A stretch of 64,000 bases of DNA from Bacillus horti (lineage in GTDB: Bacteria; Bacillota; Bacilli; Caldalkalibacillales; JCM-10596): contig NZ_JAUSTY010000018.1 of NCBI RefSeq assembly GCF_030813115.1, positions 1 to 64,000 of the forward strand, written 5' to 3'. Shown here one piece after another: positions 48,208 through 58,464 of this stretch; position 1 is the first letter of the stretch, and every line of letters starts with the position of its first letter. Under the pieces are notes generated by a model that worked only from the letters and a program-made list of their open reading frames with translations, had not been told where the DNA came from and ran no database searches. Both the position numbers and the translations under genes were made by a program.

Positions 48208-49491
48208 TTATGCGACAACTCCTCGCTTATTTTCAAATTTTTTATATTTTTCTTCCTTCATGATTTCTTTCAGCTTCTGAATCGTAAGCCATACATCTTG
48301 ATAGGAATTATATAAGGCAACAGGAGCAAGCCTAATGCCATTAGGAGAACGAAAATCTGGAATGATCTGCTCCTCCTTTAGAGCCTTACAAATCCTTGCT
48401 GCTTCAGGATGTACTAGGAAAAGGTGCCCTCCTCTATTTTCAGAGTTCAGAGGACTTTTCAATTCAAAGCCATACGACCCCAACTCATGCTCAATAAGCT
48501 GCTGCATATACTCATTTAATGCTATAGACTTCTTTCGAACCTTCTTAATTCCCGCTTCATTAAAAAGCTCTAACGATCCAATTAGGGGAGCCATACTAAG
48601 TAAGTGTGGAGTACCCATCTGAAAAGCACCAGCATGCTCAGCAGGTGTAAGCTGATGCTCCATGTCAAATTGCTTATCCTTGCGTGAACCAAACCAGCCC
48701 GTTAACCCTGGAATCCTTCCAAAATGTTTAGCGTTAACATACAAGCCTCCTACAGCTCCAGGTCCCCCATTTAAATGCTTGTATGTGCACCAAAAAGCAA
48801 AGTCTACCCCCCAGTCGCTGAGCTGATGCGGAATAGAACCAATAGAATGACAAAGGTCGAATCCTATTAAAATACCCCGTTTGTGGGCCTCCTTAGTTAA
48901 TCGTTCCATATCCAAAATTTGTCCACTACGATATAGAATACTTGGTAATACAATCACAGCTACGTCTTCGTTCATAACGGCAATAATATCCTCTTCATTA
49001 AGTAGGTGCCCATCTACGCTTGGAGCCTTCACAAGATACGCATCAGGATCATACCCTTTCAGCTTTAATTGACTTTGTAGGGCGTAAATATCTGTAGGAA
49101 AAGCTAGATCATCCGCTAAAATTTTATTACGTTCCTTCGTTGGCTGATAGAAGGTAGCGACAAGCTGATGCAAATTTGATGTTGTTGATCCCGTAACGAT
49201 GACCTCTTCAGCTTTCGCCCCTACTAAAGGAGCCATTTTACCTCCAAGAGCCTCCGGTAAATAAAACCATGGATCATCGCCTTCCGTCCATCCATCAATC
49301 CCGTTCTGCTTCCATGTATCTAATACTTCTAATAGCGATTTCTCAGCTCTTTTTGATAGTAAACCAAGGGAATTTCCATCTAAATAGATTTGCCCACTTT
49401 GTATGTAAAACTCATTACGATAGGGAGCTAGTTCATCCTGTTTATCCAACTCTAAGGCATAGTCTAGCGTATACTGAACATGACCAGACAT
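48208..49491 (-). CDS. kynU: Kynureninase
   Basis: A 427-residue PLP enzyme that splits kynurenine into anthranilate and alanine. Visible motifs are YLDGNSLG at the N terminus, [19 protein letters not shown], and the PLP lysine in [16 protein letters not shown] 49491 has GAGGAGGG upstream. As first gene of kynU-kynB-kynA it gives the anthranilate branch of tryptophan breakdown: tryptophan to anthranilate, alanine and formate. No anthranilate dioxygenase or other downstream gene is present in the window, so anthranilate may be recycled or excreted. Confidence 0.96.
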   Translation of the reverse strand: MSGHVQYTLDYALELDKQDELAPYRNEFYIQSGQIYLDGNSLGLLSKRAEKSLLEVLDTWKQNGIDGWTEGDDPWFYLPEALGGKMAPLVGAKAEEVIVTGSTTSNLHQLVATFYQPTKERNKILADDLAFPTDIYALQSQLKLKGYDPDAYLVKAPSVDGHLLNEEDIIAVMNEDVAVIVLPSILYRSGQILDMERLTKEAHKRGILIGFDLCHSIGSIPHQLSDWGVDFAFWCTYKHLNGGPGAVGGLYVNAKHFGRIPGLTGWFGSRKDKQFDMEHQLTPAEHAGAFQMGTPHLLSMAPLIGSLELFNEAGIKKVRKKSIALNEYMQQLIEHELGSYGFELKSPLNSENRGGHLFLVHPEAARICKALKEEQIIPDFRSPNGIRLAPVALYNSYQDVWLTIQKLKEIMKEEKYKKFENKRGVVA

Positions 49492-49594
49492 GTAATCCCT
49501 CCTCTTTTATGATTATTCCTACAAGGTATAAACACCTTTTTCGTTCTGTTAGTTTCTCATTTTTCTTGCCTTAATCAATTAAACATCAACCTAA

Positions 49595-50539
49595 TCAATT
49601 GAGAGTACGATTTTTCCTCCTTTGATAAGCCTTAGCCGGCTCAAGCTTCTTCATCCAGCTCGTATTAGCCACACTAAAAATAATGAGAGCTGTCCAAATA
49701 AATGAAAATGCGATTAGGTGTGTTTTAGTAAAAGACTCTTGATAGATAAAAACCCCTATCAAAAGCTGAAGAGTTGGTGCAATATATTGTAAAAACCCTA
49801 TTAAGGATAATGGAATTCTCCTTGCACCACTAGCAAATAACAATAAAGGAATAGCAGTCACCGCACCAGAAGCCATAAGAAAGAATGTAGTCCAACCACC
49901 TAAGGTAGTAAAGCTACCAGATCCGCCTACCTGAAGCCAGACAACAAATACAAGAGCAACTGGTGTCATCATCAGAGTTTCGATCGTTAAGCCCGTCATG
50001 GCACCTAAATTTGTTAGCTTTTTTGCTAGTCCGTATAAAGCAAATGTAATAGCTAGTAGAAAAGCTATCCAAGGAAAGGAACCATAACCAAACGTTAAAA
50101 TAAGAACACCTATAAGGGCTAGAGTAAAGGAGATCATCTGCCAGAAGGATAATTTTTCCTTCAACACTAAAATCCCTAATAAAACACTTAGTAGTGGGTT
50201 AATATAGTAGCCTAAGCTCGTTTCTACTATCTGTCCTGAATTGACGGCATAAATGTAGATAAACCAATTTAAGCTAATGAGTATTGAGGCTAACAAAACC
50301 CCTAGTAAAACCTTCTTTTTTGCTAGGATAGCTTTACCTTCCGAAAGAAAGGACTTTCCTTTTCCTAGTACAAGCAGAATCATGAGTACAAATACAAATG
50401 ACCATACTACGCGATGAGCTAGTACCTCTAGATCAGGGACGTGATCAACCGTCTTCCAGAAGATAGGGAGTAATCCCCAAGCAACAAAAGCCCCAATCCC
50501 AAACCATGTGCCAATTAATATCTCTTTTCTCTCTTGCAC
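49595..50539 (-). CDS. rarD: EamA-family transporter, RarD type
   Basis: A 314-residue permease with about ten membrane segments, of the drug/metabolite transporter superfamily. The N-terminal part (GTWFGIGAFVAWGLLPIFWKTVDHVPDLEVLAHRVVWSFVF) and the YINPLLSVLLG region are characteristic of RarD. Substrate is not established for the family. The start is a GTG at 50539 with AAGGTGAG upstream. The C terminus is basic (KAYQRRKNRT). Confidence 0.92.
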   Translation of the reverse strand: MQERKEILIGTWFGIGAFVAWGLLPIFWKTVDHVPDLEVLAHRVVWSFVFVLMILLVLGKGKSFLSEGKAILAKKKVLLGVLLASILISLNWFIYIYAVNSGQIVETSLGYYINPLLSVLLGILVLKEKLSFWQMISFTLALIGVLILTFGYGSFPWIAFLLAITFALYGLAKKLTNLGAMTGLTIETLMMTPVALVFVVWLQVGGSGSFTTLGGWTTFFLMASGAVTAIPLLLFASGARRIPLSLIGFLQYIAPTLQLLIGVFIYQESFTKTHLIAFSFIWTALIIFSVANTSWMKKLEPAKAYQRRKNRTLN

Positions 50540-50688
50540 TCCATGCTCACCTTCTCTTTATCTAGGGTATGATACTTTAAAGTATTTCCGGGGCAAGCGC
50601 ATAAACTGACAGCATGACAGAAGCTTATAGAAAAAACGACCTCTCCCTTTGCTGAACGATGTAAAAATTCATCGTGGCATGTACATCC

Positions 50689-52620
50689 TTAACGCGTCTT
50701 TCTCTTTTCTATTTCCTCGATTAGCATGGAAAGCTCTGTCCATCTCTCCATAGCTTGCTCTAGCTCCTCTGTTACTTTAGTCTGCTCCTCATAAAGCTCG
50801 TTCACCTTCATGCTATCACTTCCAGCTTGGATAATTTCCTGTTCAAGCTGCTCCAGCCTTTGCTCTAACTCAGTAATAACACTTTCAATTTGATCCCATT
50901 CTTTCTGTTCCTTAAAGCTTAGCTTAAGCTTTACAGGTGGAGCCTGCTCATACTCTACCTTCTGAGTCTGCTTCTTTAATTCCCGTCGATCAGCCTCAAG
51001 TAGCTCTTTCCTCTCTTTACTAGCTTCCAGATACTCAGAATAACTCCCCATAAAAGAGTGTAAGGAATTTTGCCCATGAGTATCCTTTTCAAATGTAATC
51101 AGCTCATCTACAACGCGATCTAGGAAATACCGATCATGTGAAACAGTAATCACAACTCCAGAAAATTGCTCTAAATAATCCTCTAGGACAGACAGAGTTT
51201 GTATATCTAAATCATTGGTCGGCTCATCTAAAAAGAGTACATTAGGCTGCTGCATCAAGACCTGCAACAAATATAATCGTCTTTTCTCACCACCAGAAAG
51301 CCTTTGTATATAGTTCCATTGTGATGGACGAGGGAACAAAAATCGCTCAAGCATTTGTTCAGCAGAAACAGCTACACCGTCAGCTGTATGAATCACCTCA
51401 GCTACCTCACGGACGTACTCAATAACCCTTAGACTTTCATCCATCTCCACATTTTCCTGTGTATAATAGCCGATTTTAACCGTTTCACCAACATCGAGTT
51501 GTCCTTCATCCGTTTCTATCCGACCTGCCATTATGTTTAAGAGCGTTGTTTTACCACTCCCATTTGGCCCCACAATCCCTAGTCGTTGCTTAGGAGTCAC
51601 AAGATAGCTGAATGGAGTAAATAGTGGTTTACCTGCAAATGAAACACCTATTTCTTTAAGCTCAAGTACTTTTTTACCTAAACGAGCTGAGCCAATATTC
51701 ATCTCTACAGGATCGTTGATCTCCTTACCCTTCTGCTCTTGGAGCTGCTCCGCTCGCTGTATACGCGCTTTTTGCTTAGTCGTTCTGGCCTTTGCCCCTC
51801 GTTTTAGCCAAGCAAGCTCTCGTCTTAACAGATTTTGACGCTTACTTTCGGAAGCAGCCTCCCTATCCTCACGCTCAGCCTTTTTCTCCAAAAACACCTC
51901 ATAATTCCCTTCGTAGACATACAGATCACCATGATCTAACTCGAAGATATGATTCGTCACACGATTAAGAAAGTACCGATCATGGGTAACAAGTAACAGA
52001 GCACCAGGATATTGACTTAAATATCCCTCAAGCCATTCAATCGTTTCATGATCTAAATGGTTCGTAGGCTCATCAAGCAGTAATAGGTCAGCTGGTGAAA
52101 TGAGCGCTTTCGCCAAAGCTACCCTTTTCTTTTGTCCACCTGAAAGCTCCTGTATCTTCTTTTCAAAATCTGTAATTCCTAGCTTGGTCAAAATAGTTTT
52201 AGCCTGTGTATTCGCTTCCCAAGCATCAAACTGATCCATCTTCTGCTGCTTTTTAAGCAAGCGTTTAACTTTGTCCTCATTTTCAGGATCTCGCTCAAGC
52301 TCTAGTAACGCTTGTTCATACTCTCTTAAAGCCACCATCGTGTCTGAGTCCCCAAAATAGATGTGCTCCAAAACCGTAAGCGCTTCATCTAGCAAAGGTT
52401 TTTGGGCTAAATATTCAAGAGTAAAATCCTTAGCATGCTGAAAGGCTCCTTCTTCCACTGAATCTAGCTTAGCTATTACATTAAGTAATGTGGTTTTTCC
52501 TGTACCGTTTACACCTATTAACCCTACTCTTTGCTTTTCAGCAAATGAGAAGGAAATGTGATTCAATAGGATTTTATCTCCATACGTTTTATACAATTTT
52601 TCAGCTGAAAATATACTCAT
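50689..52620 (-). CDS. ABC-F ATPase (Uup/YfmR-like)
   Basis: A 643-residue soluble protein with two ATPase domains and no membrane segment. Walker A motifs are GVNGTGKTT and GPNGSGKTT; signatures are LSGGQKKR and LSGGEKRR. Between them is the ABC-F linker with basic helices (LLRRELAWLKRGAKARTTKQKARIQRA). The C-terminal ~100 residues form a charged coiled coil as in Uup and YfmR. ABC-F proteins act on the ribosome, and this subgroup is linked to rescue of stalled elongation. It is not of the typical antibiotic-resistance subgroup by its linker and tail, though this is a judgement by eye. Monocistronic. Confidence 0.92.
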   Translation of the reverse strand: MSIFSAEKLYKTYGDKILLNHISFSFAEKQRVGLIGVNGTGKTTLLNVIAKLDSVEEGAFQHAKDFTLEYLAQKPLLDEALTVLEHIYFGDSDTMVALREYEQALLELERDPENEDKVKRLLKKQQKMDQFDAWEANTQAKTILTKLGITDFEKKIQELSGGQKKRVALAKALISPADLLLLDEPTNHLDHETIEWLEGYLSQYPGALLLVTHDRYFLNRVTNHIFELDHGDLYVYEGNYEVFLEKKAEREDREAASESKRQNLLRRELAWLKRGAKARTTKQKARIQRAEQLQEQKGKEINDPVEMNIGSARLGKKVLELKEIGVSFAGKPLFTPFSYLVTPKQRLGIVGPNGSGKTTLLNIMAGRIETDEGQLDVGETVKIGYYTQENVEMDESLRVIEYVREVAEVIHTADGVAVSAEQMLERFLFPRPSQWNYIQRLSGGEKRRLYLLQVLMQQPNVLFLDEPTNDLDIQTLSVLEDYLEQFSGVVITVSHDRYFLDRVVDELITFEKDTHGQNSLHSFMGSYSEYLEASKERKELLEADRRELKKQTQKVEYEQAPPVKLKLSFKEQKEWDQIESVITELEQRLEQLEQEIIQAGSDSMKVNELYEEQTKVTEELEQAMERWTELSMLIEEIEKRKTR

Positions 52621-52736
52621 GGTTTACATCCTAACCTTCTGTTTATTTACTTACGATTGAATGTTTATTCTCCCTTCATTATACACTATCCATGGATGAA
52701 TTTGCTCTATGACAATCTACTTCAATTCCAAAAAAA

Positions 52737-52767
52737 AGCCTACTTAGAAAACCACCCTAAGTAGGCT
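52737..52767 (-). terminator. Terminator after the M3 peptidase gene
   Basis: A perfect 11-base stem AGCCTACTTAG (52737-52747) / CTAAGTAGGCT (52757-52767), followed by T8 on the minus strand. Confidence 0.9.
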
Positions 52768-52781
52768 ATGCAACTATATCT

Positions 52782-54482
52782 TTATTTCAGTAATGCTTTA
52801 TCATCTACGCTATCAAGCCATGTATCAATTTGCTTTACAAATCCTTCAAGACAGCCATCTTCAAAAGGTGATGTAAGACCAGCCTCTTTGACTAGCTCTG
52901 TGAAGGACATCGAGCCACCAAGACCACAAAGCTTTACATAACTATCCCACGCCTCTTCCCTATTCTCATGCATCCACGCCCAATATTGAAAAGCACAGAT
53001 TTGGGCTAAAGTATAATCAATATAATAGAACGGGGAGCCGTAAATATGTCTTTGTTTCTGCCAGAACCCTCCAGCTTCAAGATAATCAAAGCCATCATAG
53101 TCCTTGTCAGGAGAGTACTTCTTCTCTATATTCCTCCATGCCGCTTTTCGCTCTGCTGGAGTTGCCTCAGGATGCTCATAAACCCAATGCTGAAACTCAT
53201 CAACTGAAACACCATATGGTAAAAAGTATAACGCATTGCTCAGGTGAGCAAATTTGTACTTTTCCGCATCTTCTTTAAAGAAGTTTTCCATCCATGGCCA
53301 TGTGAAATACTCCATGGACATGGAATGAATTTCAGCAGACTCAGACGTTGGGAAGAAATATTCAACTGTATCATGCTTACGGCTTAAATAAACCTGAAAC
53401 GCATGTCCAGCCTCATGTGTTAGCACATCAATATCTCCGCTTGTGCCGTTAAAGTTAGAGAAGATAAATGGAGACTCATAATCAGCAAAGTATGTACAAT
53501 ACCCGCCAAATTCCTTACCTTCTTTAGCTACTAGATCCATTAAATTTCGATCAAGCATAAATTGAAAGAACTCATTTGTTTCTGGAGAGAGCTCCTTATA
53601 CATTTGCTTTCCTTGCTCAATAATCCATTCTGGTGAGCCCTTAGGTGAAGGGTTTCCGTTAGTGAAATGGTAGTCCTCATCGTAATACTTTAGCGTATCT
53701 ACACCAATACGTTCAGCCTGTCTTTTTCTTAGCTTTGTTGTGATCGGGACGATGTACTCCTCAACTTGCTTGCGGAATTTTTTAACCATTTCTGCATCAT
53801 AATCAACCCGCTTCATCCGATAATAGCCTAGCTCTACAAAGCTATCTAACCCTAATTTATCTGCCATTTGAGCTCTAAGCTTAACCAATTGATCAAAGAT
53901 CCCATCAAATTCTTCAGCATGATCTACATTGAACTGGAAACGGGCCTCGTTAGCGTTTTTCCTGACCTCACGATCCGAATCCTCGAAAAATGGCGTGAGC
54001 TGAGCAATCGTATATTCTCCACCATTAAAGCTGACCTTTGCTGATGCAACAAGCTTGTTATAGTTCGTAACAAGCTTGTTTTCCTCCTGTAGCAAGGGAA
54101 CAATTTCTGGAGAAAACGCCTTCAATTGTACTTCAACTAAACGGAAAAGCTGTGCTCCCCATCTTTCCTCTAGCTCTTTGCGAAACTTCGCTTCAACGAG
54201 TGCTTCATAGAATTTAGATGTGAGATTCAACATCACAGGTGAAATCTCATCCATGACCTCTTGTTCCTTCTTGTAAAACTCGTCATTCACATTGATTGAA
54301 TGTCGTGCATAGCAAAGCTGTAGCATTGTGTAAAATGTTTTTCGAATCTTATTTATTTCATCAACGGCCTTCATTTGCTGTTCAGCATGATCTGCTGCTT
54401 TAAATTGTTCTAGAGTAGCCATAAAATCCTTTTCAATTTGATCCATATCTGGACGCTCATATTTATAATCTTCAAATTTCAT
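52782..54482 (-). CDS. M3-family oligoendopeptidase (566 residues)
   Basis: A cytoplasmic zinc endopeptidase of the M3 family acting on oligopeptides. The zinc motif is HEAGH in VLTHEAGHAFQVYLS, followed by ESAEIHSMSMEYF with the third ligand, and the substrate-binding Tyr-rich C terminus (QRHIYGSPFYYIDYTLAQICAF). The length and the N terminus (FEDYKYERPDMDQIEKDFMA) match the Bacillus M3 subgroup distinct from classical PepF. ATG 54482 has GAGGGA upstream, and the gene is followed by a strong terminator. Confidence 0.95.
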   Translation of the reverse strand: MKFEDYKYERPDMDQIEKDFMATLEQFKAADHAEQQMKAVDEINKIRKTFYTMLQLCYARHSINVNDEFYKKEQEVMDEISPVMLNLTSKFYEALVEAKFRKELEERWGAQLFRLVEVQLKAFSPEIVPLLQEENKLVTNYNKLVASAKVSFNGGEYTIAQLTPFFEDSDREVRKNANEARFQFNVDHAEEFDGIFDQLVKLRAQMADKLGLDSFVELGYYRMKRVDYDAEMVKKFRKQVEEYIVPITTKLRKRQAERIGVDTLKYYDEDYHFTNGNPSPKGSPEWIIEQGKQMYKELSPETNEFFQFMLDRNLMDLVAKEGKEFGGYCTYFADYESPFIFSNFNGTSGDIDVLTHEAGHAFQVYLSRKHDTVEYFFPTSESAEIHSMSMEYFTWPWMENFFKEDAEKYKFAHLSNALYFLPYGVSVDEFQHWVYEHPEATPAERKAAWRNIEKKYSPDKDYDGFDYLEAGGFWQKQRHIYGSPFYYIDYTLAQICAFQYWAWMHENREEAWDSYVKLCGLGGSMSFTELVKEAGLTSPFEDGCLEGFVKQIDTWLDSVDDKALLK

Positions 54483-54660
54483 AGTACATCCCTCATTTCT
54501 GTAGTCTATTTTGAAAAGGCTAGATAAGAATCCTTACAAAGCCTTCACCAGTAATACCTTCAACACTTCCATGTGCCAATCCTTCTTTATTTTAAAGTAT
54601 TCTTTCAAAAGAAGAAATTAAGGCAAGTGTTAGGTTACATGAGTGTTTTTTTAACGTTTA

Positions 54661-54709
54661 AGAAAGTATAAAATTTGATAACCTATTTTCTTCAAATTTT
54701 ATACTTTCT
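54661..54709. repeat. Perfect 18-base inverted repeat
   Basis: Arms at 54661-54678 and 54692-54709, with a 13-base loop. AT-rich hairpin with no adjacent upstream gene end on either strand. Confidence 0.8.
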
Positions 54710-54715
54710 GACGGC

Positions 54716-54782
54716 AAGAAAAGCTTCCACTAATGATGGACTAGACGACTTCTTCGAGGGGGCTTCGATAGAAGCTTTTCTT
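54716..54782. repeat. 12-base inverted repeat with a 43-base loop
   Basis: Arms AAGAAAAGCTTC (54716-54727) and GAAGCTTTTCTT (54771-54782). The loop is G+C-richer than its surroundings. Confidence 0.75.
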
Positions 54783-54844
54783 ATGACATAAATAAGTGAA
54801 AGTATATATTTACATCTCTTAATTTATTTGATAAAATTAAAATT

Positions 54845-54872
54845 TTGTACTTGCTGACAAGTATGGTATGAT
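54845..54872 (+). promoter_or_regulatory. Sigma-A-type promoter of the CarD-like gene
   Basis: TTGTAC (54845-54850), a 16-base spacer and TATGAT (54867-54872), giving a leader of roughly 20 bases. Confidence 0.55.
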
Positions 54873-54900
54873 AAAGAAACTACTAACGGGGGTGACCAGT

Positions 54901-55386
54901 ATGTTCGAAGTTGGAGATAAGATTTTTTATCCTATGCACGGTGCTTGTTTGATTAAAGCTATTGAAGAGAAGGAGCTATTATCAGAAAAACAACTATATT
55001 TTATTCTGGATATTCCCTCTCAGAAGTTAAAGATTATGCTGGCTAAGGATAAAATCGATCAGCTAGGCGTTCGTAAGGTAGTAAATGGGAGCACCATTGA
55101 TCAGGTTTTATCAGAATTCAATCACGGAGAAACCGATTTTACTATAAACTCGAATCTTCGATTTCGTAGCAACATGAATAAAATGAGGACAGGTGATATT
55201 CATCAAGGAGCAGAGGTCATTCGTGATTTGATGCGAATCAGCTCAAAAAAATCCCTTCCTTTAGGGGATCAAAATATGTTATCTAATGCAAGAGATTTTT
55301 TAGTTAGTGAAATGATACTTGTTTTAGAGATTCCTTTAGATCAAGCGAATGATTTGCTGGATCAAGCTATAAGCAAAGACACCTAG
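54901..55386 (+). CDS. CarD-family transcription regulator
   Basis: About 161 residues. The N-terminal CarD/CdnL/TRCF domain (MFEVGDKIFYPMHGACLIKAIEEKEL) binds RNA polymerase beta subunit; the C-terminal part is helical. Such proteins stabilise or modulate open promoter complexes. ATG 54901 is chosen because the family N terminus begins there and GGGGGTGA lies upstream; the in-frame ATG at 54868 overlaps the promoter -10. It is the only plus-strand gene in this stretch, with its own promoter. Confidence 0.9.
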   Translation: MFEVGDKIFYPMHGACLIKAIEEKELLSEKQLYFILDIPSQKLKIMLAKDKIDQLGVRKVVNGSTIDQVLSEFNHGETDFTINSNLRFRSNMNKMRTGDIHQGAEVIRDLMRISSKKSLPLGDQNMLSNARDFLVSEMILVLEIPLDQANDLLDQAISKDT

Positions 55387-55572
55387 ATTAGGCTTTCTCC
55401 GTTGAGAACTCTTTTTCTTATCATGAGTCTATTCTCTTCTATCTATAATGATACACTGTTTGGTTCCTAATCTGTTCCTACAAGGAGGAAGGTTTGCTCT
55501 ACAGGATAGCTGTTTTGCAAACCAAATTCCACCAAATTCAGCCTATTCACTAACGTTACGCATTGTTCAGTT

Positions 55573-56559
55573 CTAGATAGTGACTCTGACACCTTTCCTC
55601 ATGGATTCATAGACAGCGTCGATCACTTTCATATTTAAATATGTATTTTCTAAGGAGTAAATCGGGGTAGTACCATCTAATATACACTTAGAGATATGCT
55701 CTGCCTGTGCTCTATACTGGTCATGGTCAATCTGCTGAGTTTCCTGCCCTTCATCCGTGTACAAATGAATGCTTCCACCCTCTGGATAAGCATCTGGACG
55801 GTAGGCATAAGGAACATGAATACGCCCTTCAGTCCCTATAATTTCATACTCGTTTCTACCACTCATTGTAAAGCTAGTATCAAATACTCCTTTGACATTA
55901 GAAGAAAATTGAAGAATTCCATGGGCCGTAAGGTCTACACCATTTTCATTAAAAACAGCTTCTGCCACTACACTTGTTGGTTCCCCAAGGAAATAACGGA
56001 AGGAGTTGATCGTATAACAGCCCACATCATACATTGCTCCACCACCAAACTCAGGCTTCATACGAATGTTGTTTTCAGGATCTCTCATTTGAAAGGAGAA
56101 AGAGGCTCTCATCATTTGCACATCACCAATTTTCCCTTCATCAATCCATTTCTGCACGGCCTCATGCTGCTGATGAAATCGATACATAAAAGCTTCCATA
56201 ATGATGACGCCATTGTCAGCACAGGCTTTCTGCATCTCCTTTACCTCAGCTGCTGTTAATCCGGCAGGCTTTTCAACTAAGATATGCTTTTTGGAAGCGG
56301 CTGCCTTTAACACCCATTCTTTATGTAAGTGATTCGGAAGTGGAATGTACACAGCATCAATTTCAGGGTCTAGCAGCAATTCTTCATAGCTCGTGTAGGT
56401 CTTAGGAATTTGAAGCTCCTTTGCTGCTTCATAGACCTGCTCTCCTCGACTTGCCATGGCTACAACCTCGGTATTGTTGGCACGCTGAATCGCTGGAATA
56501 ACTAGCTTTCTGCCAATATTTGCGGTACTTAAAATTCCCCATCTTACCTTTTGACTCAT
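55573..56559 (-). CDS. Gfo/Idh/MocA-family oxidoreductase
   Basis: About 328 residues. The N-terminal Rossmann fold (VRWGILSTANIGRKLVIPAI), the family motif HILVEKPAGLTAAEV with the catalytic Lys, and GGGAMYDVGCYTINSFRYFLGEP indicate an NAD(P)-dependent sugar or sugar-like dehydrogenase. Substrate cannot be told. ATG 56559 with AAGGAGAGG upstream gives the family N terminus; the frame from 56592 adds 11 unlikely residues. No sugar-uptake genes are adjacent. Confidence 0.92.
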   Translation of the reverse strand: MSQKVRWGILSTANIGRKLVIPAIQRANNTEVVAMASRGEQVYEAAKELQIPKTYTSYEELLLDPEIDAVYIPLPNHLHKEWVLKAAASKKHILVEKPAGLTAAEVKEMQKACADNGVIIMEAFMYRFHQQHEAVQKWIDEGKIGDVQMMRASFSFQMRDPENNIRMKPEFGGGAMYDVGCYTINSFRYFLGEPTSVVAEAVFNENGVDLTAHGILQFSSNVKGVFDTSFTMSGRNEYEIIGTEGRIHVPYAYRPDAYPEGGSIHLYTDEGQETQQIDHDQYRAQAEHISKCILDGTTPIYSLENTYLNMKVIDAVYESMRKGVRVTI

Positions 56560-56648
56560 TTTTCCCTCTCCTTCTGAGATTGTTATTGTCATTTATTCCA
56601 TATCCATTATCCTGTTGAAATATCGTCTTCATTACTATGATATACGAA

Positions 56649-57629
56649 TTATGATTTTATGGATATTTCTTTTTCTTTTCTATTCACAATAATAATTCCC
56701 AAAATAACTAAGAACAAGGAAATTAGGACATAACCATGCATTCTCTCATTCAATAGCAGAGACGAGAGAAACACACCAAAAACAGGAATTAAAAATAGAT
56801 ATGTCGATATGGAGCCGACCTTATTGTATTTCATCACAGTGTTCCATAAAACAAAGCCTGCTGCTGAAAGAAAGGCTAGATAGAATAAGATTAAGCCAGA
56901 TGTCCAATCAAACGAAAAAGGAAAAAGTCCTACCTGAGAAGCTCCTATGGCAATAAGACCTGTTGAACCTATGAGCATTTGCACACAGGTCATATAAAAG
57001 ATATCTAGTTTTTGCGCAGCATTTTTAGCTAGTATATTTCCCATGGCTCCAGCAAACATAGCAAACAATAGAAGAATTTCACCTAGACCTATCGCTAACT
57101 TAATTGTACCACCAGTTGAGGAGACTAGAATGACTCCCATAAAGCCAATAAGCATACCCATCACCTTACGAACAGAAAGGTAATCGTTTTTATACATAAA
57201 ATGAGCAATAATGATTTGAAAAAAAGAGGTCGTTCCCGCTATAATAGAGCCTTGTACCCCTGTGCTGAACCCTAGTCCAATATAGAAAAACACGTATTGC
57301 AAAAAGGTTTGGAACAGAGCAATAATAAGTAAGGTACGACCATTGTTTTTCTGCCATGACAATTTTTTCCGCAGCAAAAGCATAAATCCAATAATCAACA
57401 GAGAAGCTAAGAAAAAGCGATATCCGGCAAATAAAAGCTGATGAAAGATATCCGTAGAGCCGATATTTAACTGGTCATAGCTCAGTTTTATCATCGGAAA
57501 AGCACTACCCCAAAGTAAGGTTGCTCCTGAAGCTGCACATACAATTCCTAGAGGGTGAGTAAAAAAACGTTCTGCAGCAGAACGCTTTTGATCGCGATCT
57601 ACTTGATTATCACTAGATTCTATAGACAT
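56649..57629 (-). CDS. EamA-family (DMT) transporter
   Basis: A 326-residue permease with ten membrane segments in two EamA repeats, preceded by a charged ~30-residue N terminus (SSDNQVDRDQKRSAAERFF). Family features are ATLLWGSAFPMIKLSY near the start and the second repeat around GLILFYLAFLSAAGFVLWNTVMKYN. Probably a metabolite exporter; substrate unknown. ATG 57629 has GGAAGG upstream. It is unrelated in detail to the RarD-type protein at 49595. Confidence 0.9.
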   Translation of the reverse strand: MSIESSDNQVDRDQKRSAAERFFTHPLGIVCAASGATLLWGSAFPMIKLSYDQLNIGSTDIFHQLLFAGYRFFLASLLIIGFMLLLRKKLSWQKNNGRTLLIIALFQTFLQYVFFYIGLGFSTGVQGSIIAGTTSFFQIIIAHFMYKNDYLSVRKVMGMLIGFMGVILVSSTGGTIKLAIGLGEILLLFAMFAGAMGNILAKNAAQKLDIFYMTCVQMLIGSTGLIAIGASQVGLFPFSFDWTSGLILFYLAFLSAAGFVLWNTVMKYNKVGSISTYLFLIPVFGVFLSSLLLNERMHGYVLISLFLVILGIIIVNRKEKEISIKS

Positions 57630-57699
57630 TTTTATGTTGTTCCTTCCATTATTTCATCTGTTGCTGCTTTAGCCTTAACGAATAGAGTGAGAATAGGGC

Positions 57700-58464
57700 T
57701 TACGGTTTGTATCTTCCAATGCTTTTAGCAAATGAAAACATTCGATTATACATTTTTCTATCCATACGTTTGAAAGCGTAAAATTGCGGATGACGAGAAT
57801 TAACCTCTAATATCCATAGTTTTCCGTTAGCTTCTCTAGCCAAATCAATGCCCATCTGATACATTCCTGGATGCTTTGCATTTAAGGTATGCGCGATTTT
57901 CAAGGATAAATCCTTAATGTCCTTCGATGCTTTTTCCCTTCCTTCTTCCATTAGGTTAAGCCGATCATACAATTGATCCATAAGTACCGGTTTTCCACCT
58001 TGATAATGATTGGTAACAATTTTATTCACTTTCCCTATCTTGGCCACCATACCCGTGAAAGTCCATGGACCACCAGGTTTTCTTTGCACCATAGAGCGAA
58101 TATCAAAGGGCTGACCGTTAGCCTTCCCCAAATCGATACCCTGCTGGATAAATAGCTTTTTCTTACTCTGACTATTGATATATCGATGAACTTGATTAAT
58201 GGTAGAGAAGTATTTATGGACATTCTTACTAGATTTAAGCTCATAGTTATCCGATTTCCTTTGTACCCTAAATATACCTTTTCCAAGAGAACCCACATTA
58301 GGTTTTACATAAACACTCTCAAACTGCTGTGTCATACTCCGTAGATTCGGTAGACTATAAGAAACAGCCTTAGGAAGATATGGCTTTATGGCAGTGTCTG
58401 ATTTTAGATATTGATGAACACGAAGCTTACCTGTAATGCTCCGACTTCTAACCTTGCTTTTCAT
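57700..58464 (-). CDS. YheC/YheD-like ATP-grasp protein (spore coat associated)
   Basis: About 254 residues of the YheC/YheD family, known in Bacillus as endospore coat-associated proteins. ATP-grasp features are YVKPNVGSLGKGIFRV and the metal-binding end WILEVNSRHPQFYAF. It is shorter than typical YheC/D, having mainly the ATP-grasp part and a basic N terminus (MKSKVRSRSITGKLRVHQYL). I choose ATG 58464, six bases after GAGGTG; a GTG at 58473 overlaps that site. The biochemical reaction is unknown. Its presence supports a spore-forming host. Confidence 0.85.
   Translation of the reverse strand: MKSKVRSRSITGKLRVHQYLKSDTAIKPYLPKAVSYSLPNLRSMTQQFESVYVKPNVGSLGKGIFRVQRKSDNYELKSSKNVHKYFSTINQVHRYINSQSKKKLFIQQGIDLGKANGQPFDIRSMVQRKPGGPWTFTGMVAKIGKVNKIVTNHYQGGKPVLMDQLYDRLNLMEEGREKASKDIKDLSLKIAHTLNAKHPGMYQMGIDLAREANGKLWILEVNSRHPQFYAFKRMDRKMYNRMFSFAKSIGRYKP

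Larger units (their letters stand above)
54483..54844. other. Intergenic region with two strong inverted repeats
   Basis: Between divergent genes for the M3 peptidase and the CarD-like protein. A perfect 18-base inverted repeat spans 54661-54709 (arms beginning AGAAAGTATAAAATTTGA), and a second 12-base repeat AAGAAAAGCTTC / GAAGCTTTTCTT spans 54716-54782, with 43 bases in its loop. Neither is preceded by a gene end, so ordinary termination does not explain them. The rest holds no coding frame. Confidence 0.7.
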
